Positions 11,010 to 22,946 of a stretch of DNA of 64,000 nt are shown here, piece after piece. The translations under genes were made by a program, and so were the position numbers. The DNA lies in the NCBI GenBank assembly GCA_964399535.1, contig CAYNRE010000070.1, positions 558,001 through 622,000 of the forward strand. Direction: 5' to 3'. Positions within the stretch are counted from its first letter, which is position 1; each line of letters starts with the position of its first letter. Below the pieces are notes generated by a model. The model was given only the letters and a program-made list of their open reading frames with translations. It did no database searches and was not told where the DNA came from. The stretch comes from CAYNRE01 sp964399535 (GTDB lineage Bacteria; Planctomycetota; Planctomycetia; Pirellulales; CAYNRE01).

Positions 11010-13241
11010 ATGCGACAAGCACGAGTTGGCGGCGGGGCGTTTTGGTTGTTTTGCGGGTTGTTGGCCAGCCCGCTCGTGGCCACGGCCGCCGAGGCCCCCA
11101 CGTCGCTCGACCCGGCTGCCCTGGCCCAGAGCGTCACCATCATCCGCGATGAGTACGGCGTGCCCCACATCGATGGGCCGACCGATGCTTCGGTCATCTT
11201 TGGCTTCGCCTACGCCCAGTGTGAAGACTACTTCTGGCAGGTCGAAGATTCGGCCGTGATGGGGCTGGGGCGCTACGCCGAACTGTACGGCAAGAAAGAG
11301 CTGCCCAAGGATCTGCGCCACCGGGCCTTCGAAATCGTGCCCCGCGCTCAGGCCGATTTCCCCACGCTCGAGCCCGAAGTGCGGCAAATGTGCGAGGCCT
11401 TTGCCGCGGGCGTGAACTACTACCTGGCCCAGCACCCCGAGGTGAAGCCCCGGCTGCTGACGCGCTGCGAGCCCTGGATGTTGCTGGCCTCGGCCCGCAC
11501 GGTCACCCTGGAAATGAACTACGGCAAGATCAACGTGCCGGGCGACCGGGTGCCCGAATCGTACGAGGCCGAAGTTCGCGCGGCCATCGGGTCGAACGCC
11601 TGGGCCTTGGCCCCCCAGCGGACCAAGAACGGCCACGCGCTTCTGTTTATCAACCCGCATCAGCCCTATTACGGGTTCGGCCAGTTCTACGAGGCCCACC
11701 TGCGCAGCGGCGAGGGTTGGAATATGAGCGGGGCCACGTTCTTCGGCGGCCCGCTGCCTGGCCTGGGATTCAACGGCCACGTGGGCTGGGCTTTCACCGT
11801 GAACGAGCCCGACCTGGGCGATGCCTGGCGCGTTACGTTCGACGACCCCGCCAACCCGCTTAACTACCGCTACGGCGATGGCTGGCGCACCGCCACCGAG
11901 TGGAAGGAAACGGTCCGGGTCAAACGGCTCAAGGGGTTCGACGAGAAGGAGTACACCTTCCGCAAAACGCATCACGGTCCGATCGTGATGAAGGAGAACG
12001 ACACCACCTACGTGGCGGCCAACATTGCCAAGCTGCACGAGGCGTTCATTCCCCGCCAGCTACTGAAAATGGTGCGCGCCAAGAACCTGGACGAATTCCG
12101 CCAGGCAATGTCGATGCTCGATTTCCATATTTTCAACACCGTTTACGCCGACCGCGAGGGGAATATCGCCTACTTCTACAACGGCATCGTGCCCAAGCGC
12201 GATCCCAAGGTGGATTGGCACTCGATTGTCGACGGCAGCAAGCCCGGCAACGAATGGCAGGGAATCCATAGCTTCGACGAGTTGCCCCAGGTGGTGAACC
12301 CGCCGTCGGGCTACTTGCAAAGCTGTAACCAAACGCCGCACACCGTGACCGACGACGGCAGCCCTGCCCTGGGCGATTTTCCGCCCTACATGGTCATGGA
12401 GAAACACGACGACAAGCGGCGGGCCAAGGTCTCGCGGCTGCTTCTGCGGCAGATGCAAGACATGACCTACGACGAGTGGATCAAGAAGGCGTTCGACACC
12501 ACGATTTATTGGGCCATTACCGAGCTGCCGCGCTACCGCCAGCACTTCAAGGCCCTGGAAGCGAGCGACCCGGCCCTGGCCGCGCGGGTGCGCCCCTACC
12601 TGGAGCACCTGCTCGATTGGGACGGGCGGGGGGGCCAGGAATCGACCCAAACCACCCTCTGCCTGGCCTGGTACGAAGAGCTGTACGGCTTCGGCTACCC
12701 GGCCGAAACGCTGAAGCGAGAGTTCGTGGGCAACACGGCGGCCCAGTTCCAGGCCCTGATCACGGCAGCCGAGAAGCTGGCCAGCACCCATGGCGACTGG
12801 AAACTGCGCTGGGGCGACATCAACCGCTTGCAGCGGCACGCCAACGTGGCCGATTTCTTCCAGATTCCCTTTAGCGATTCGGTGGAGAGCGTGCCCAGCG
12901 CCGGCCTGCACGGCCCACCGGGCGTGGCCTTCACGATGTATTTTTCGCCCTCGATCAATCTGCCGCCGCTGCGGGTGATCAAGAAGCATTACGCCGTGGT
13001 GGGGGCCAGCTACCTGGCCACGGTTGAGTTCGGTCCCGAGCTTCGGGCGGGCTCGGTAATTCAGTTTGGCGCTAGTGGCGACCCGAAGTCGCCCCACTTC
13101 TTCGACCAGGCCAAGCTGATGGGGGAAGGCCGCGTGAAGACGGCCCACTTCGAGTGGGACGACGTGAAAGCCCACGCCAAACGCACCTATCACCCGGGGG
13201 AAGAGGCCAAGGCGAGCGCTACGGCCCAAGCGGGGCAGTAG
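11010..13241 (+). CDS. Penicillin acylase-family N-terminal-nucleophile hydrolase (paralog 1)
   Basis: 743 aa from the ATG at 11010, which follows AGCGGGAG and starts a signal peptide (GAFWLFCGLLASPLVATAA). The alpha-chain region begins near VTIIRDEYGVPHIDG. The expected beta-chain start is Ser195 in AIGSNAWALAP, the nucleophile released by autoprocessing in this family. Conserved NPHQPYYGFGQFYEAHL and the HTVTDDGSP segment are also present. Such enzymes cleave amides such as acyl-homoserine lactones, penicillins or acyl-peptides; the substrate cannot be predicted. A paralog of very similar layout lies at 56162-58411 on the other strand. The location is probably periplasmic. Confidence 0.9.
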   Translation: MRQARVGGGAFWLFCGLLASPLVATAAEAPTSLDPAALAQSVTIIRDEYGVPHIDGPTDASVIFGFAYAQCEDYFWQVEDSAVMGLGRYAELYGKKELPKDLRHRAFEIVPRAQADFPTLEPEVRQMCEAFAAGVNYYLAQHPEVKPRLLTRCEPWMLLASARTVTLEMNYGKINVPGDRVPESYEAEVRAAIGSNAWALAPQRTKNGHALLFINPHQPYYGFGQFYEAHLRSGEGWNMSGATFFGGPLPGLGFNGHVGWAFTVNEPDLGDAWRVTFDDPANPLNYRYGDGWRTATEWKETVRVKRLKGFDEKEYTFRKTHHGPIVMKENDTTYVAANIAKLHEAFIPRQLLKMVRAKNLDEFRQAMSMLDFHIFNTVYADREGNIAYFYNGIVPKRDPKVDWHSIVDGSKPGNEWQGIHSFDELPQVVNPPSGYLQSCNQTPHTVTDDGSPALGDFPPYMVMEKHDDKRRAKVSRLLLRQMQDMTYDEWIKKAFDTTIYWAITELPRYRQHFKALEASDPALAARVRPYLEHLLDWDGRGGQESTQTTLCLAWYEELYGFGYPAETLKREFVGNTAAQFQALITAAEKLASTHGDWKLRWGDINRLQRHANVADFFQIPFSDSVESVPSAGLHGPPGVAFTMYFSPSINLPPLRVIKKHYAVVGASYLATVEFGPELRAGSVIQFGASGDPKSPHFFDQAKLMGEGRVKTAHFEWDDVKAHAKRTYHPGEEAKASATAQAGQ

Positions 13242-13444
13242 GAGCGCCATCGCCCGCTGGTTGCGCGCGGCGCGCAAGCACCTGGGGGCCGTGGCCGATT
13301 TCACATGTACCTTGATTATCGGCGGCTCTGGTCAGCGGCCGGAGCAATTGCCGGCTTACGATGGACATGAATACAACTCCGCGGGAAATTGCCAAGACAC
13401 GGCGGATGCTCTAATCACACGCCAACACCGCCAGATCAATTGAC

Positions 13445-14587
13445 ATGCCGATTCCAATGCTGCGATTCTGCCTCGCTGCACACTTCGCGTTTCTCGCAAT
13501 GGTCAGGTCGGATTTGATTTGTGCAGGCCAAATTGCTCTTGGATCCAACCAGGCCCACATCGACTACGCGGCTGATTCCAGATTTGAATCGATCGGTTGG
13601 ATTGGCGGCTGGCTGGAGAACACTTTTTCGATCGCGGGTTCGTTTGCCTTAATCTCACCGCACTGGGCGTTAACGGCGGCACACGTGATCGATGATCCTC
13701 AGTTGCGTTGGTACGGGAGCTTCGATTCGAACATCTATGAAGGCCCGCCGGCGTACCGCTCGATTGACGCCGTTTACCCTTACCCGGGATATGTAGACGA
13801 TAATGGAGGTGGCAACAGCGACGATATTGGCCTGATTCACTTTGCAGAGCCGGTGACCGATATTACGCCCGCGATGCTCTACCAGGGCACCGTACAACCT
13901 GGAACTCATGGCTACTTCTCAGGCTACGGGCGGCTCCGCTACTATCCCTTCACCGACGTGGAGTATGACGGAATTAAACGAGCGGGTGAGAACATCATCG
14001 ATCAGATCGGTGACCCAGTGATCGTTATTAGCTCAAGATATATGTTGGCAGAATTCGACGACCGCGGTCCACCCTATGGAAACGTTTTGCCACTGGAGAT
14101 GGGTGGCAGCCCAGGCGACAGTGGTAGTGGATGGTTTGCCGATTTGGATAGCCAAAGCCAACTGATAGGGATCACGGGCTTCGGCCGCGGATACGATTTG
14201 ACCGGCATTATCCGCTTGGACTTGTATTTGGATTGGATCAACGAGGTCACCGGTCTCTTTAACGTGCCCTTGCTCGTCGGCGACGCCAATGGCGATTGCA
14301 GCGTGGGAGCTGCGGACTACGCGATCTGGGCCGCTCAGTTCGGCCAATCCGGTGTGGCGCTTTCGGCCGATTTCGATGGCAACGGCTCAGTCGGCACAGC
14401 CGACTACGCCCTCTGGGCGGCCAACTTTGGCAAGACCTGCCCGGCCACAGTATCACCGGTCCCCGAGCCGGCCACTTGCTGGCTCGGTCTCACTTCGCTG
14501 ATGGGTGTCAGGTGCTTCCGCCGCCTTGGCCTGAGTTCTCGTCGACGGCGCGGTCCAGCCGTCTCGCCTCGCTGGCCTCCGCACTAG
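13445..14587 (+). CDS. Secreted trypsin-like serine protease with dockerin-like repeat and PEP-CTERM-like tail
   Basis: 380 aa. After a signal peptide (residues 1-28) comes an S1-type protease domain with His80 (TAAH), probable Asp127 (SDDIGLIHF) and Ser226 (GGSPGDSGSG). Residues about 275-335 hold two dockerin-type calcium-binding segments, GDANGDCSVGAADYAIW and DFDGNGSVGTADYALW. The end, VPEPATCWLG plus a short hydrophobic stretch and an arginine cluster, resembles a PEP-CTERM sorting signal. The product is likely exported and anchored or assembled on the cell surface. Codon use is less GC-biased than its neighbours. The same dockerin/PEP layout occurs in the two genes at 54-56 kb. Confidence 0.88.
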   Translation: MPIPMLRFCLAAHFAFLAMVRSDLICAGQIALGSNQAHIDYAADSRFESIGWIGGWLENTFSIAGSFALISPHWALTAAHVIDDPQLRWYGSFDSNIYEGPPAYRSIDAVYPYPGYVDDNGGGNSDDIGLIHFAEPVTDITPAMLYQGTVQPGTHGYFSGYGRLRYYPFTDVEYDGIKRAGENIIDQIGDPVIVISSRYMLAEFDDRGPPYGNVLPLEMGGSPGDSGSGWFADLDSQSQLIGITGFGRGYDLTGIIRLDLYLDWINEVTGLFNVPLLVGDANGDCSVGAADYAIWAAQFGQSGVALSADFDGNGSVGTADYALWAANFGKTCPATVSPVPEPATCWLGLTSLMGVRCFRRLGLSSRRRRGPAVSPRWPPH

Positions 14588-14826
14588 TCCCTCCGCGTAT
14601 ACTGCGGCCCGGCAAGTTCAGGTCGCGGCCGAGGGACCCCTTGGGGTATCATTCGGAGCGGGCTTCTCGCTGAGCTGGCTCGAGATGACCCGGGGCCCTC
14701 ATTTTGCCGAGCCGGCCCCCTCGGGCTAGTGCTCCGTGACCGGTGCGCGGCCCAAGGCGTAGCTGGGCGGCGCAAGGTGGGCGCCCTCGCCAGGGCCGCT
14801 CGGCCCGAAGCCTAGGAACCCTCGGC

Positions 14827-16650
14827 TTGCCAGACCGAACCACGCTCGAAATCGTGGCCATCTTCGTGCTCGGGGTCATGGCCCAATGGGTGGCCTGGCG
14901 GCTGCGCCTCCCCTCGATCGTAATGCTGTTAACGGCGGGGCTTCTGGCCGGCCCGATCAGCGGAGCCCTCGAGCCCGACGAGCTGTTTGGCGAGCTGCTG
15001 ATGCCGCTGGTCTCGCTCGCGGTGGCCATCATTTTGTACGAGGGGGGGCTCAGCTTGCGGCTCCGCGAGCTGCGCCAGATCGGCACCGTGTTCTTGCGGT
15101 TGGCCACGCTGGGGGTTGCCGTGGCGTTCGTCGCCACGGCGCTGGCCGCCCGCTACGTGCTGGGCTTCGAGTGGCCCTTTGCCGGGGTGCTGGGGGCCAT
15201 TTTGGTCGTCACCGGGCCAACGGTCATCAACCCCATGCTGCGCCACCTGAAGCTGCGCGGCAGTGCCAGCACGCTGCTCAAGTGGGAAGGCATCATCGTC
15301 GATCCCCTGGGGGCCATGCTGGCCGTGGCGGTGTTTTCGCTGGTGCCGGCGCTTTCGCACGATGCGAGCCTGGGGGCGGCTCTGCACGAATTGGAATCGA
15401 TGCTGGTCGTGGGCGCGCTGGTCGGCGTGGTGGCGGCCCTGCTGCTCAGCCTGGCGATTGCCCGATTCTGGATTCCCGATGCGCTGCACAACCCGCTTTC
15501 GCTGGCCATGATGTTCGCCGCGCTGGTCGTGGCCAATATCGTCCAAGCCGAGTCAGGGCTGCTCGCCGTAACGGTTATGGGCGTGGTGCTGGCCAACCAG
15601 AATTGGGTGGCCATCCGCCATCTCGTGGCGTTCAAGGAAACGCTGACCGTGCTGCTCATTTCCAGCTTGTTTGTGGTGCTGGCCGCCCGGCTCGACCTGG
15701 ACGAATTGCGGCAGCTTAACGGACGCAGTGCGGCCTTCGTGGCGATCATGATCGGCCTGGTACGGCCGCTGTCGGTGCTGGTTTCGGTTGTGGGTTCGGC
15801 GCTTAGTTGGCCCGAGCGAATCTTCCTGGCGTTCATGGCTCCCCGCGGCATCGTGGCGGCCTCGATCGCCTCGATGCTTTCGCTCCAGCTCGTGGTGGCC
15901 GGATTCCCCCAGGCAGGACAGATCGTGCCGGTCACGTTTCTGATGGTTTTCGCCACGGTGCTGTTTTACGGCGCCGCGGCCGCGCCGTTGGCGCGGTGGC
16001 TGGGTCTGGTGCAAGCCAACCCCCAGGGCATCCTCTTCGTGGGTGCCGATGCTTGGGTGCAGGCCTTGGCCCAGGCCTTGCGCGAATCGGGCGTGGCCGT
16101 GTTCCTGGTCGATACCGATTGGCAAAACGTTCGCGGCTGTCGCATGCGCAATCTACCCGCCCTGCATGGCAGCGCCCTGGCCGAGCAGACCCGGGAAGAG
16201 ATCAACTACGCGGGCCTGGGCAAGCTGTTGGCCGTTACCCCCAACGACGAAGTAAACTGCCTGGCCTGCCGGCACTTTGTCGAGGATTTTGGTCGCAAGG
16301 AGTGCTACCAACTGCCGTTCCTGTCAACCAAGGAGGGCAAACACGAAGTGGCGGCCCGGGAAGATCGCGGCCGGCCCCTTTTCGGCAAGGACTGGACCTT
16401 TGCCACGCTCGACCTTCTGGCAGGCGGCGACCCCCTGGTAAAACGAACCCGGCTTTCCGCGGAATTCGATCTTGCCGCCTTTCGAGCCGAGCATGGCACC
16501 AGCGCGCTGCCGCTCTGCGTGTTGCGCAAAGACGGCACCGTAATGGTGGGCACCGTCGATTCGCCATTGGCCCCCGAGCCGGGCGACACGCTGGTTAGCC
16601 TGATGATTTCGGCCGAACTGGTCACCCGGGCCGTGGCGGCAGGCAAGTGA
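14827..16650 (+). CDS. Na+/H+-type (CPA1) antiporter with TrkA-N-like C-terminal domain
   Basis: 607 aa from a TTG at 14827, preceded by AGGAA at 8 bases; a GTG at 14743 would add 28 arginine-rich residues, and an ATG at 14878 is also possible. About twelve hydrophobic segments (residues 5-395) contain RLPSIVMLLTAGLLAGP and VTGPTVINPML, typical of cation:proton antiporters. Residues about 400-500 look like a nucleotide-binding RCK/TrkA-N domain (ILFVGADAWVQALAQAL, then VDTDWQNV). It probably exchanges Na+ or K+ for protons across the inner membrane with nucleotide control. Confidence 0.88.
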   Translation: MPDRTTLEIVAIFVLGVMAQWVAWRLRLPSIVMLLTAGLLAGPISGALEPDELFGELLMPLVSLAVAIILYEGGLSLRLRELRQIGTVFLRLATLGVAVAFVATALAARYVLGFEWPFAGVLGAILVVTGPTVINPMLRHLKLRGSASTLLKWEGIIVDPLGAMLAVAVFSLVPALSHDASLGAALHELESMLVVGALVGVVAALLLSLAIARFWIPDALHNPLSLAMMFAALVVANIVQAESGLLAVTVMGVVLANQNWVAIRHLVAFKETLTVLLISSLFVVLAARLDLDELRQLNGRSAAFVAIMIGLVRPLSVLVSVVGSALSWPERIFLAFMAPRGIVAASIASMLSLQLVVAGFPQAGQIVPVTFLMVFATVLFYGAAAAPLARWLGLVQANPQGILFVGADAWVQALAQALRESGVAVFLVDTDWQNVRGCRMRNLPALHGSALAEQTREEINYAGLGKLLAVTPNDEVNCLACRHFVEDFGRKECYQLPFLSTKEGKHEVAAREDRGRPLFGKDWTFATLDLLAGGDPLVKRTRLSAEFDLAAFRAEHGTSALPLCVLRKDGTVMVGTVDSPLAPEPGDTLVSLMISAELVTRAVAAGK

Positions 16651-16826
16651 ACCCCCGGCTTTGCCCCAACGGTCAAGACCCGTAGCGTCCGGTTGCTCAG
16701 CCGCCACCGTCGACCGAACACGCACGGCGCCGGCTCGATCACCGAAGACCCGGTGGGCGGGGGGGAGTATCGAAGCCTCAACCCGCGAGCAGCGGCGCTC
16801 GACCCTCGCGGCGCCTAGCGGCGCGA

Positions 16827-18503
16827 TTACGACACGGCTACGGTCACCGGCCACCCGGGAAACTGCTGGAGGCCGCCGGGCCCAGTGGCCGGAAAACGCG
16901 GCCAGCATTCGAAGGTGACTTCGCCGGTCGCTTTTCGAAATCGTACCAGCCCGAAACCATCGGCCCGCCCACGCTCGTCGGCAATGTCGGCCGGGTTGGC
17001 GTAAGCCAGCATGGTGATTCGGTTACCCAGTCCATCGAGATAGTCGCCGGTCCAGGGCAGGGGGCAGTCGGACCGCGGGCGTGGCCCGGGCCGCTCGTCG
17101 GCCGGGTGCCACCAGCGGCCATAGATCGTGTTGACCAACGCCGGGCTGGTAAAGGCGTAGGGGCCGTCGCGAAACTCGTCGATTCCGTGCTGCACCACCA
17201 CGGCCAGGTGCTGGTCGCCGCAGAGGTGTACGGCCTTGGCCTGGCGCAACAGCCGCAGCGCCGCCTGGCGCCCCGATTGCGGCCATCCGTTCGAGTCGAG
17301 ATCGGCCACGAGCCGGTTGCCCTTGTCGCCGTGCAGATGCACCGCGCCGCAAAAGGCGGTTTGCGAAAGCACGGCTTTCATCGCCACGCCCTGGCGGTCG
17401 TCGGCCCACCGGGCCAAGAATTCGAGTTGGCGGTCGCCCAACAACTCCAGGCCGGGCAGGTCGATCGCGCGCGGATCGAAGTTCGGATCGGTAATGTGGT
17501 CGGGCCGAGGTCCCGAGTGCGCGATCGTTCCCTCGGGGCCCGACTTGAACTTGCGGTCTTCCAGAATGGCGAAGTCGATTCCCCCCAGCCGCAGCCGGGT
17601 GAAGTACACGCCGATTCCCCGCGCAACCGGCCGAGGATCGACCGGGTCGGGCAAATGCCAGGTCTGTTGTCGCTCGACCAGGTTCACGTACGCGGGCGGG
17701 TAGTAGTAGCCGCCATCGGAATTGTCCTTGCGCAGCGATTGCTTGCCCCCGGCGCCCCAGAGATTGGGGTGGCCCACGTCGTGATCGTCGGGAATGGTCA
17801 CCGTCGGTCGGTCACGAAGAATCTCGCGAAATTGCAGCCCGAACTCGATCCAGCCCGCCGTGTGCTCGGTGTGGCGATAGGTCTGGTCGCCCGCGAAGAA
17901 CAACAGGTCGGGGTCGTGCCGCAGAATTTGTGACACGATCTCGTCGCGGCCTCCGCCGGTGCGGTGGGAGTTACACGACATGCTGGCCACGACGATTTCG
18001 GGCTTTTCGCTGGGATCACGCCGAATGCGCCCGGCAAACTCGGCCTGCTCGCCGTGCCGCACTCGATACGCCACGTCGCGCTGGTTATCCCAGCCCTCCA
18101 GGCGAAAGTGCGCGCTCCAGCCCGGGTAAAGCACCGATGCCAGGGCCACCTGCCGCCACTGCCCCTCTTCGAGTAACTCTAGGCGAGCCTCGCGCGGTTC
18201 GTCTGGGAGCAGCGGAAAAAGCTGGGCCGAAAGTTTCAACACCCCTTGGTCGTGAGTGTATAGGGCAAAGGCAACCACCTGGTCGCGCGGCACCTGCATG
18301 GAGGGAGGTGGGTTTGGCGCGCGTGGAGGTACCTTTTCCCACCAAGAGCCGACCGCCACGGAATCGAGTTGGGGATACTGCGACCCGAACGGAGCTTCGG
18401 CCGTATCGGCGGCGGTGTCGGCAGAGGTGTCGGCGGCCGACCGGCGCGGCGCCAGCCCTAACAGCACGGCCAACTGCAACCAAAGGCGACGGGTCAGGCT
18501 CAT
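16827..18503 (-). CDS. PhoD-like secreted metallophosphatase
   Basis: 558 aa starting at the ATG at 18503, preceded by GGAGCGACG. A longer frame exists, but the signal peptide RRLWLQLAVLLGLAPRRSAA starts here. Metal-binding segments are visible: VASMSCNSHR, FFAGDQTYRH, TIPDDHDVGHPNLWG and LCGDQHLAVVVQHG. These fit alkaline phosphatase D / calcineurin-like enzymes that release phosphate or cleave phosphodiesters outside the cytoplasm. It is convergent with the antiporter and shares direction with the sulfatase. Confidence 0.88.
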   Translation of the reverse strand: MSLTRRLWLQLAVLLGLAPRRSAADTSADTAADTAEAPFGSQYPQLDSVAVGSWWEKVPPRAPNPPPSMQVPRDQVVAFALYTHDQGVLKLSAQLFPLLPDEPREARLELLEEGQWRQVALASVLYPGWSAHFRLEGWDNQRDVAYRVRHGEQAEFAGRIRRDPSEKPEIVVASMSCNSHRTGGGRDEIVSQILRHDPDLLFFAGDQTYRHTEHTAGWIEFGLQFREILRDRPTVTIPDDHDVGHPNLWGAGGKQSLRKDNSDGGYYYPPAYVNLVERQQTWHLPDPVDPRPVARGIGVYFTRLRLGGIDFAILEDRKFKSGPEGTIAHSGPRPDHITDPNFDPRAIDLPGLELLGDRQLEFLARWADDRQGVAMKAVLSQTAFCGAVHLHGDKGNRLVADLDSNGWPQSGRQAALRLLRQAKAVHLCGDQHLAVVVQHGIDEFRDGPYAFTSPALVNTIYGRWWHPADERPGPRPRSDCPLPWTGDYLDGLGNRITMLAYANPADIADERGRADGFGLVRFRKATGEVTFECWPRFPATGPGGLQQFPGWPVTVAVS

Positions 18504-18699
18504 CGTCGCTCCGCGATTCGATGCCGGGATCGCGCCGAGCACGGCTACCGATACGGACGAAGCTACCGACGCGCTGGCGAAACCGCTTCGCCTGCCGCAA
18601 CCCGGCAACCCGACCGGCAAGCGCTTTACGACCGATCGTAGCGTGAATCAGTGCAGGCCAGCCAGGCCGTGAACGGGTCCACGGCCTGGCTGCCGACGA

Positions 18700-20292
<1,593 letters not shown>

Positions 20293-20819
20293 AAAAGGTT
20301 TCCCCCTGCTGGCGAGATAACTGCGACGCTCCGAACCGTAGAGGCCGGATTATGCGCCGGCGGACAGCGGCACCGCAAGCTCCAGGTTTGGCCTGCCCGG
20401 AACACGCCAGCGGCACCAGTCCTCTTCGCTGGACGACGCGCCACCCGGCGGGCCTGGCGTGGGGAGTGGTCCGCGCGCCGGTTCGCTTCGTGGCCAGATC
20501 CGTTCACCGCAAACCAGGGCCCATGCCCCCCCCGATGCCGGGACCGTCCGCGGCGCTCGCCATCTCCGATCGCTGGCCAGGCGGCAATGAAAAGTCGAGG
20601 CGCCCAACCTTGCCTACGGGGTAAACTGGACCGGTTTTAGGGCCGGCACTTTGACCTGAAAACACCGTCGGCCCGACCAAACCATGTGAACCTGGAGTGG
20701 TAGCCGCAATTGATTCGCTTGCGCCGTCGAGGGATGTCGAAACAGTACTAGCAACGGCAATCGGGCGGACCTCATCCCGCCGGCCAGGGCTCGCTTGAAT
20801 TGGTACAGGAAGGCATGGC
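20293..20819. other. Divergent intergenic region between sulfatase and porin
   Basis: This 527-bp stretch separates the divergently transcribed sulfatase and OprB-like genes and must contain both promoters. I see no gene, tRNA or clear repeat in it. Confidence 0.5.
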
Positions 20820-22208
20820 ATGCGCAGGCTCGCTCCGCTTTCGTCGCTGTTGCTCGCGGCGATGATTTGCGGGGGCACGATCGCGCGCGTCGGGGCCGGC
20901 CAAAGTGATGATTGCTGCGACGATTGCTCCCGGCCCCGCTCGGCGGGCAGCCCGGGCTCCGGAAGCAGCCTACAGGCAGGGCCATCGACCCTGACCGGCG
21001 ATTGGTGGGGCCTGCGCAGCGCGGCCGTCGACCGCGGTATCAGCTTCAGCGGACGGTCGACCCACTTCGGCTTCGGAGTCGATGGCGGAATCCCCGGCAC
21101 GGCACCCTTTCTCCCCGCCTTGTACGCCCCCGGAAACAGTTTCGCCTACACGGGCCGGGGTGAATACGATTTGACGTTCGACTTGGAGAAGTTCGGCGGC
21201 CTACCCTACGGGAAGTTGCTGGTGCGGGTCGAGCATTGGTATGGCGAGTTTGGCAACGTGTCGCTCCGGACGGGATCGTTCGCGCCGGCCGTATTTCCCG
21301 CGCTGCTGCCTCCGGCATCGAACGACCCTGGTACTTTATTCCTGACGAACTTTCTGTTCACACAGCCGCTCTCGGAACGGTTCGTGGTGTATGGCGGGAA
21401 GAAAGACGTGCTGGGCGCCGCCGACCAAGACGTGTTCTCCGGCGGCGACGGAACCGAGCAGTTCGTCAATCAGGTCTTTATCGCCAACCCGGCTTTTCTG
21501 CTCGGCTTGCCGTATACCGGTTTCGTCGTGGGGGCCGCCATGCCGCAAGAATGGGGCATGATCAGCACCTTTGCTTACGACCCCAAAGACCGAACCCAGG
21601 ATGCGTTCGACTTGGGCGACCTGTATGCCAACGGAGTGATTCTCGGCGGCGAGATCAAGGTCAATACCCGCTTCTTCGGCATGCCCGGCGATCAGCACCT
21701 GGGCGGTATGTGGAAGCATGTCGAACTAACCGACCTGCGGTTCAACGAACCCCCTCCGGGCGTCTACCCCGAGCCCGTGGTGCCCGGCTTTCCCACGCTC
21801 GACGATTCGTGGACCGTTTACTACGGGTTCGACCAGTACCTGGTGGTTTTCTCGCGAGAATCCGAACGGGGCTGGGGGCTGTTCGGGCGGGCCTCGATCA
21901 GCGACGGAAACCCGACCCCCATTCGCTACTTCCTCAGCGCCGGGTTGGGCGGCGACAGCCAACTGCGCCGCGGCAAGAACGACCGCTGGGGGCTCGGCTG
22001 GTACTTTGTCGGCGCCAGCAACGAGTTTGGACCGCTGCCGCAGTTCTTGTTCGGACCGCGCGATGGCACCGGAGTCGAGCTTTTCTACAACTTCCAGGTC
22101 AACCCCTGGATGAACGTTACGCCCGACCTGCAGTACATTCACCCGGAAGCCTCGGCCTTGGCCGACGACGCCTTTGTCTACGGCGTGCGCGTGAACCTTA
22201 CGCTGTAG
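20820..22208 (+). CDS. OprB-like carbohydrate-selective porin
   Basis: 462 aa. The ATG at 20820 follows AGGAAGG at 6 bases. A signal peptide (residues 1-25) ends near ARVGAG. The mature part shows alternating aromatic beta-strand segments, LTGDWWGLRSAAVDRGISF near the start, NPWMNVTPDLQYIHPE, and a C-terminal strand ending in VNLTL, as in OprB-type 16-stranded porins. It would form an outer-membrane channel for sugars or other small solutes. It is divergent from the sulfatase, so both may serve polysaccharide-derived sugar uptake (inference). Confidence 0.87.
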   Translation: MRRLAPLSSLLLAAMICGGTIARVGAGQSDDCCDDCSRPRSAGSPGSGSSLQAGPSTLTGDWWGLRSAAVDRGISFSGRSTHFGFGVDGGIPGTAPFLPALYAPGNSFAYTGRGEYDLTFDLEKFGGLPYGKLLVRVEHWYGEFGNVSLRTGSFAPAVFPALLPPASNDPGTLFLTNFLFTQPLSERFVVYGGKKDVLGAADQDVFSGGDGTEQFVNQVFIANPAFLLGLPYTGFVVGAAMPQEWGMISTFAYDPKDRTQDAFDLGDLYANGVILGGEIKVNTRFFGMPGDQHLGGMWKHVELTDLRFNEPPPGVYPEPVVPGFPTLDDSWTVYYGFDQYLVVFSRESERGWGLFGRASISDGNPTPIRYFLSAGLGGDSQLRRGKNDRWGLGWYFVGASNEFGPLPQFLFGPRDGTGVELFYNFQVNPWMNVTPDLQYIHPEASALADDAFVYGVRVNLTL

Positions 22209-22270
22209 CCGCGGTGGTTCCTCGAACGACCGGCTGCCCGGAATCGCGTTTGCCACACGGGGCGAGGGCT

Positions 22271-22420
22271 TTACTGGGCAAGTTCGAACTCGATCTTTTC
22301 GGTCTGGCCCGGGAACTCGAATTGCCCCTGGTCGCGGTAGGCCGGGTCGATCGGCGTGATCGAATCGCGCCCCACCTCGAACGGTTCCAGCCCGTGGCGA
22401 AACACCGAACGCTTCACCTG
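22271..22420 (-). pseudogene. C-terminal remnant of an arylsulfatase
   Basis: On the minus strand about 50 codons read like the conserved end of planctomycete arylsulfatases: GQVKRSVF, then PFEVGRDSITPI, then a segment ending EKIEFEL before a TAA stop at 22271-22273. Nothing upstream of codon ~50 continues the sulfatase; the frame runs into sequence antisense to the integrase remnant. This is the tail of a gene whose front was lost, probably by an integration event. Confidence 0.6.
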
Positions 22421-22439
22421 GCCCTGGCCCGCCGGTTCA

Positions 22440-22859
22440 CCCGGGCGGCCGACAACAAGGGGCGGCGCGACGAGCGGGGGAAGCTGCACCCGGTTGTGGT
22501 CGAGCACCTGAAGCGCCTGGGCGGGTTTACTCCGCGGGTGTTCTACTTCCCGTTCCCAAAAGCGGCGCTTTTGGCTGGAGTTCGACCGGATTCAACGCGA
22601 AGCTGGGATCAAGCGACCCTGCCAGGCGAAGCACGAGCACACCGAGACGTGCCACACCGACGGTTTCCACGACCTGCGGCGGGCCTTCGCCACGATGAAC
22701 GCTCCGAAACTGTCGGCCGACGCCCTGCAAAGCCTGATGCGTCACAAGAGCTACCAGGCCACCCAGCGCCATATCGCCATGTCGCACCAGTTGGACGCGG
22801 CGGTTGAATCGCTCACGGTGCCCGACGTGCTGGCGGCGGCAACTCGCGTCGCCAATTGA
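22440..22859 (+). pseudogene. Decayed tyrosine integrase, C-terminal part
   Basis: One frame gives NKGRRDERGKLHPVVVEHL and FTPRVFYFP; after a one-base shift near 22558 the integrase reading continues as RRFWLEFDRIQREAGI, then GFHDLRRAFAT with the His-x-x-Arg box, then LMRHKSYQATQRHIA, ending at a TGA at 22857-22859. The nucleophilic tyrosine expected after the second histidine box is not there (RHIA). No N-terminal part is found. It points in the same direction as the intact integrase of the neighbouring element, and its end lies 87 bp from the left att repeat. Confidence 0.72.
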
Positions 22860-22946
22860 GTGTTAACCGAGCGTTGGGCCTTGGAGCGGCCCAAGAATCG
22901 GGCCAGGGCGCTGAACGCCACTTGCTACCAGAAAACAACTTACATC

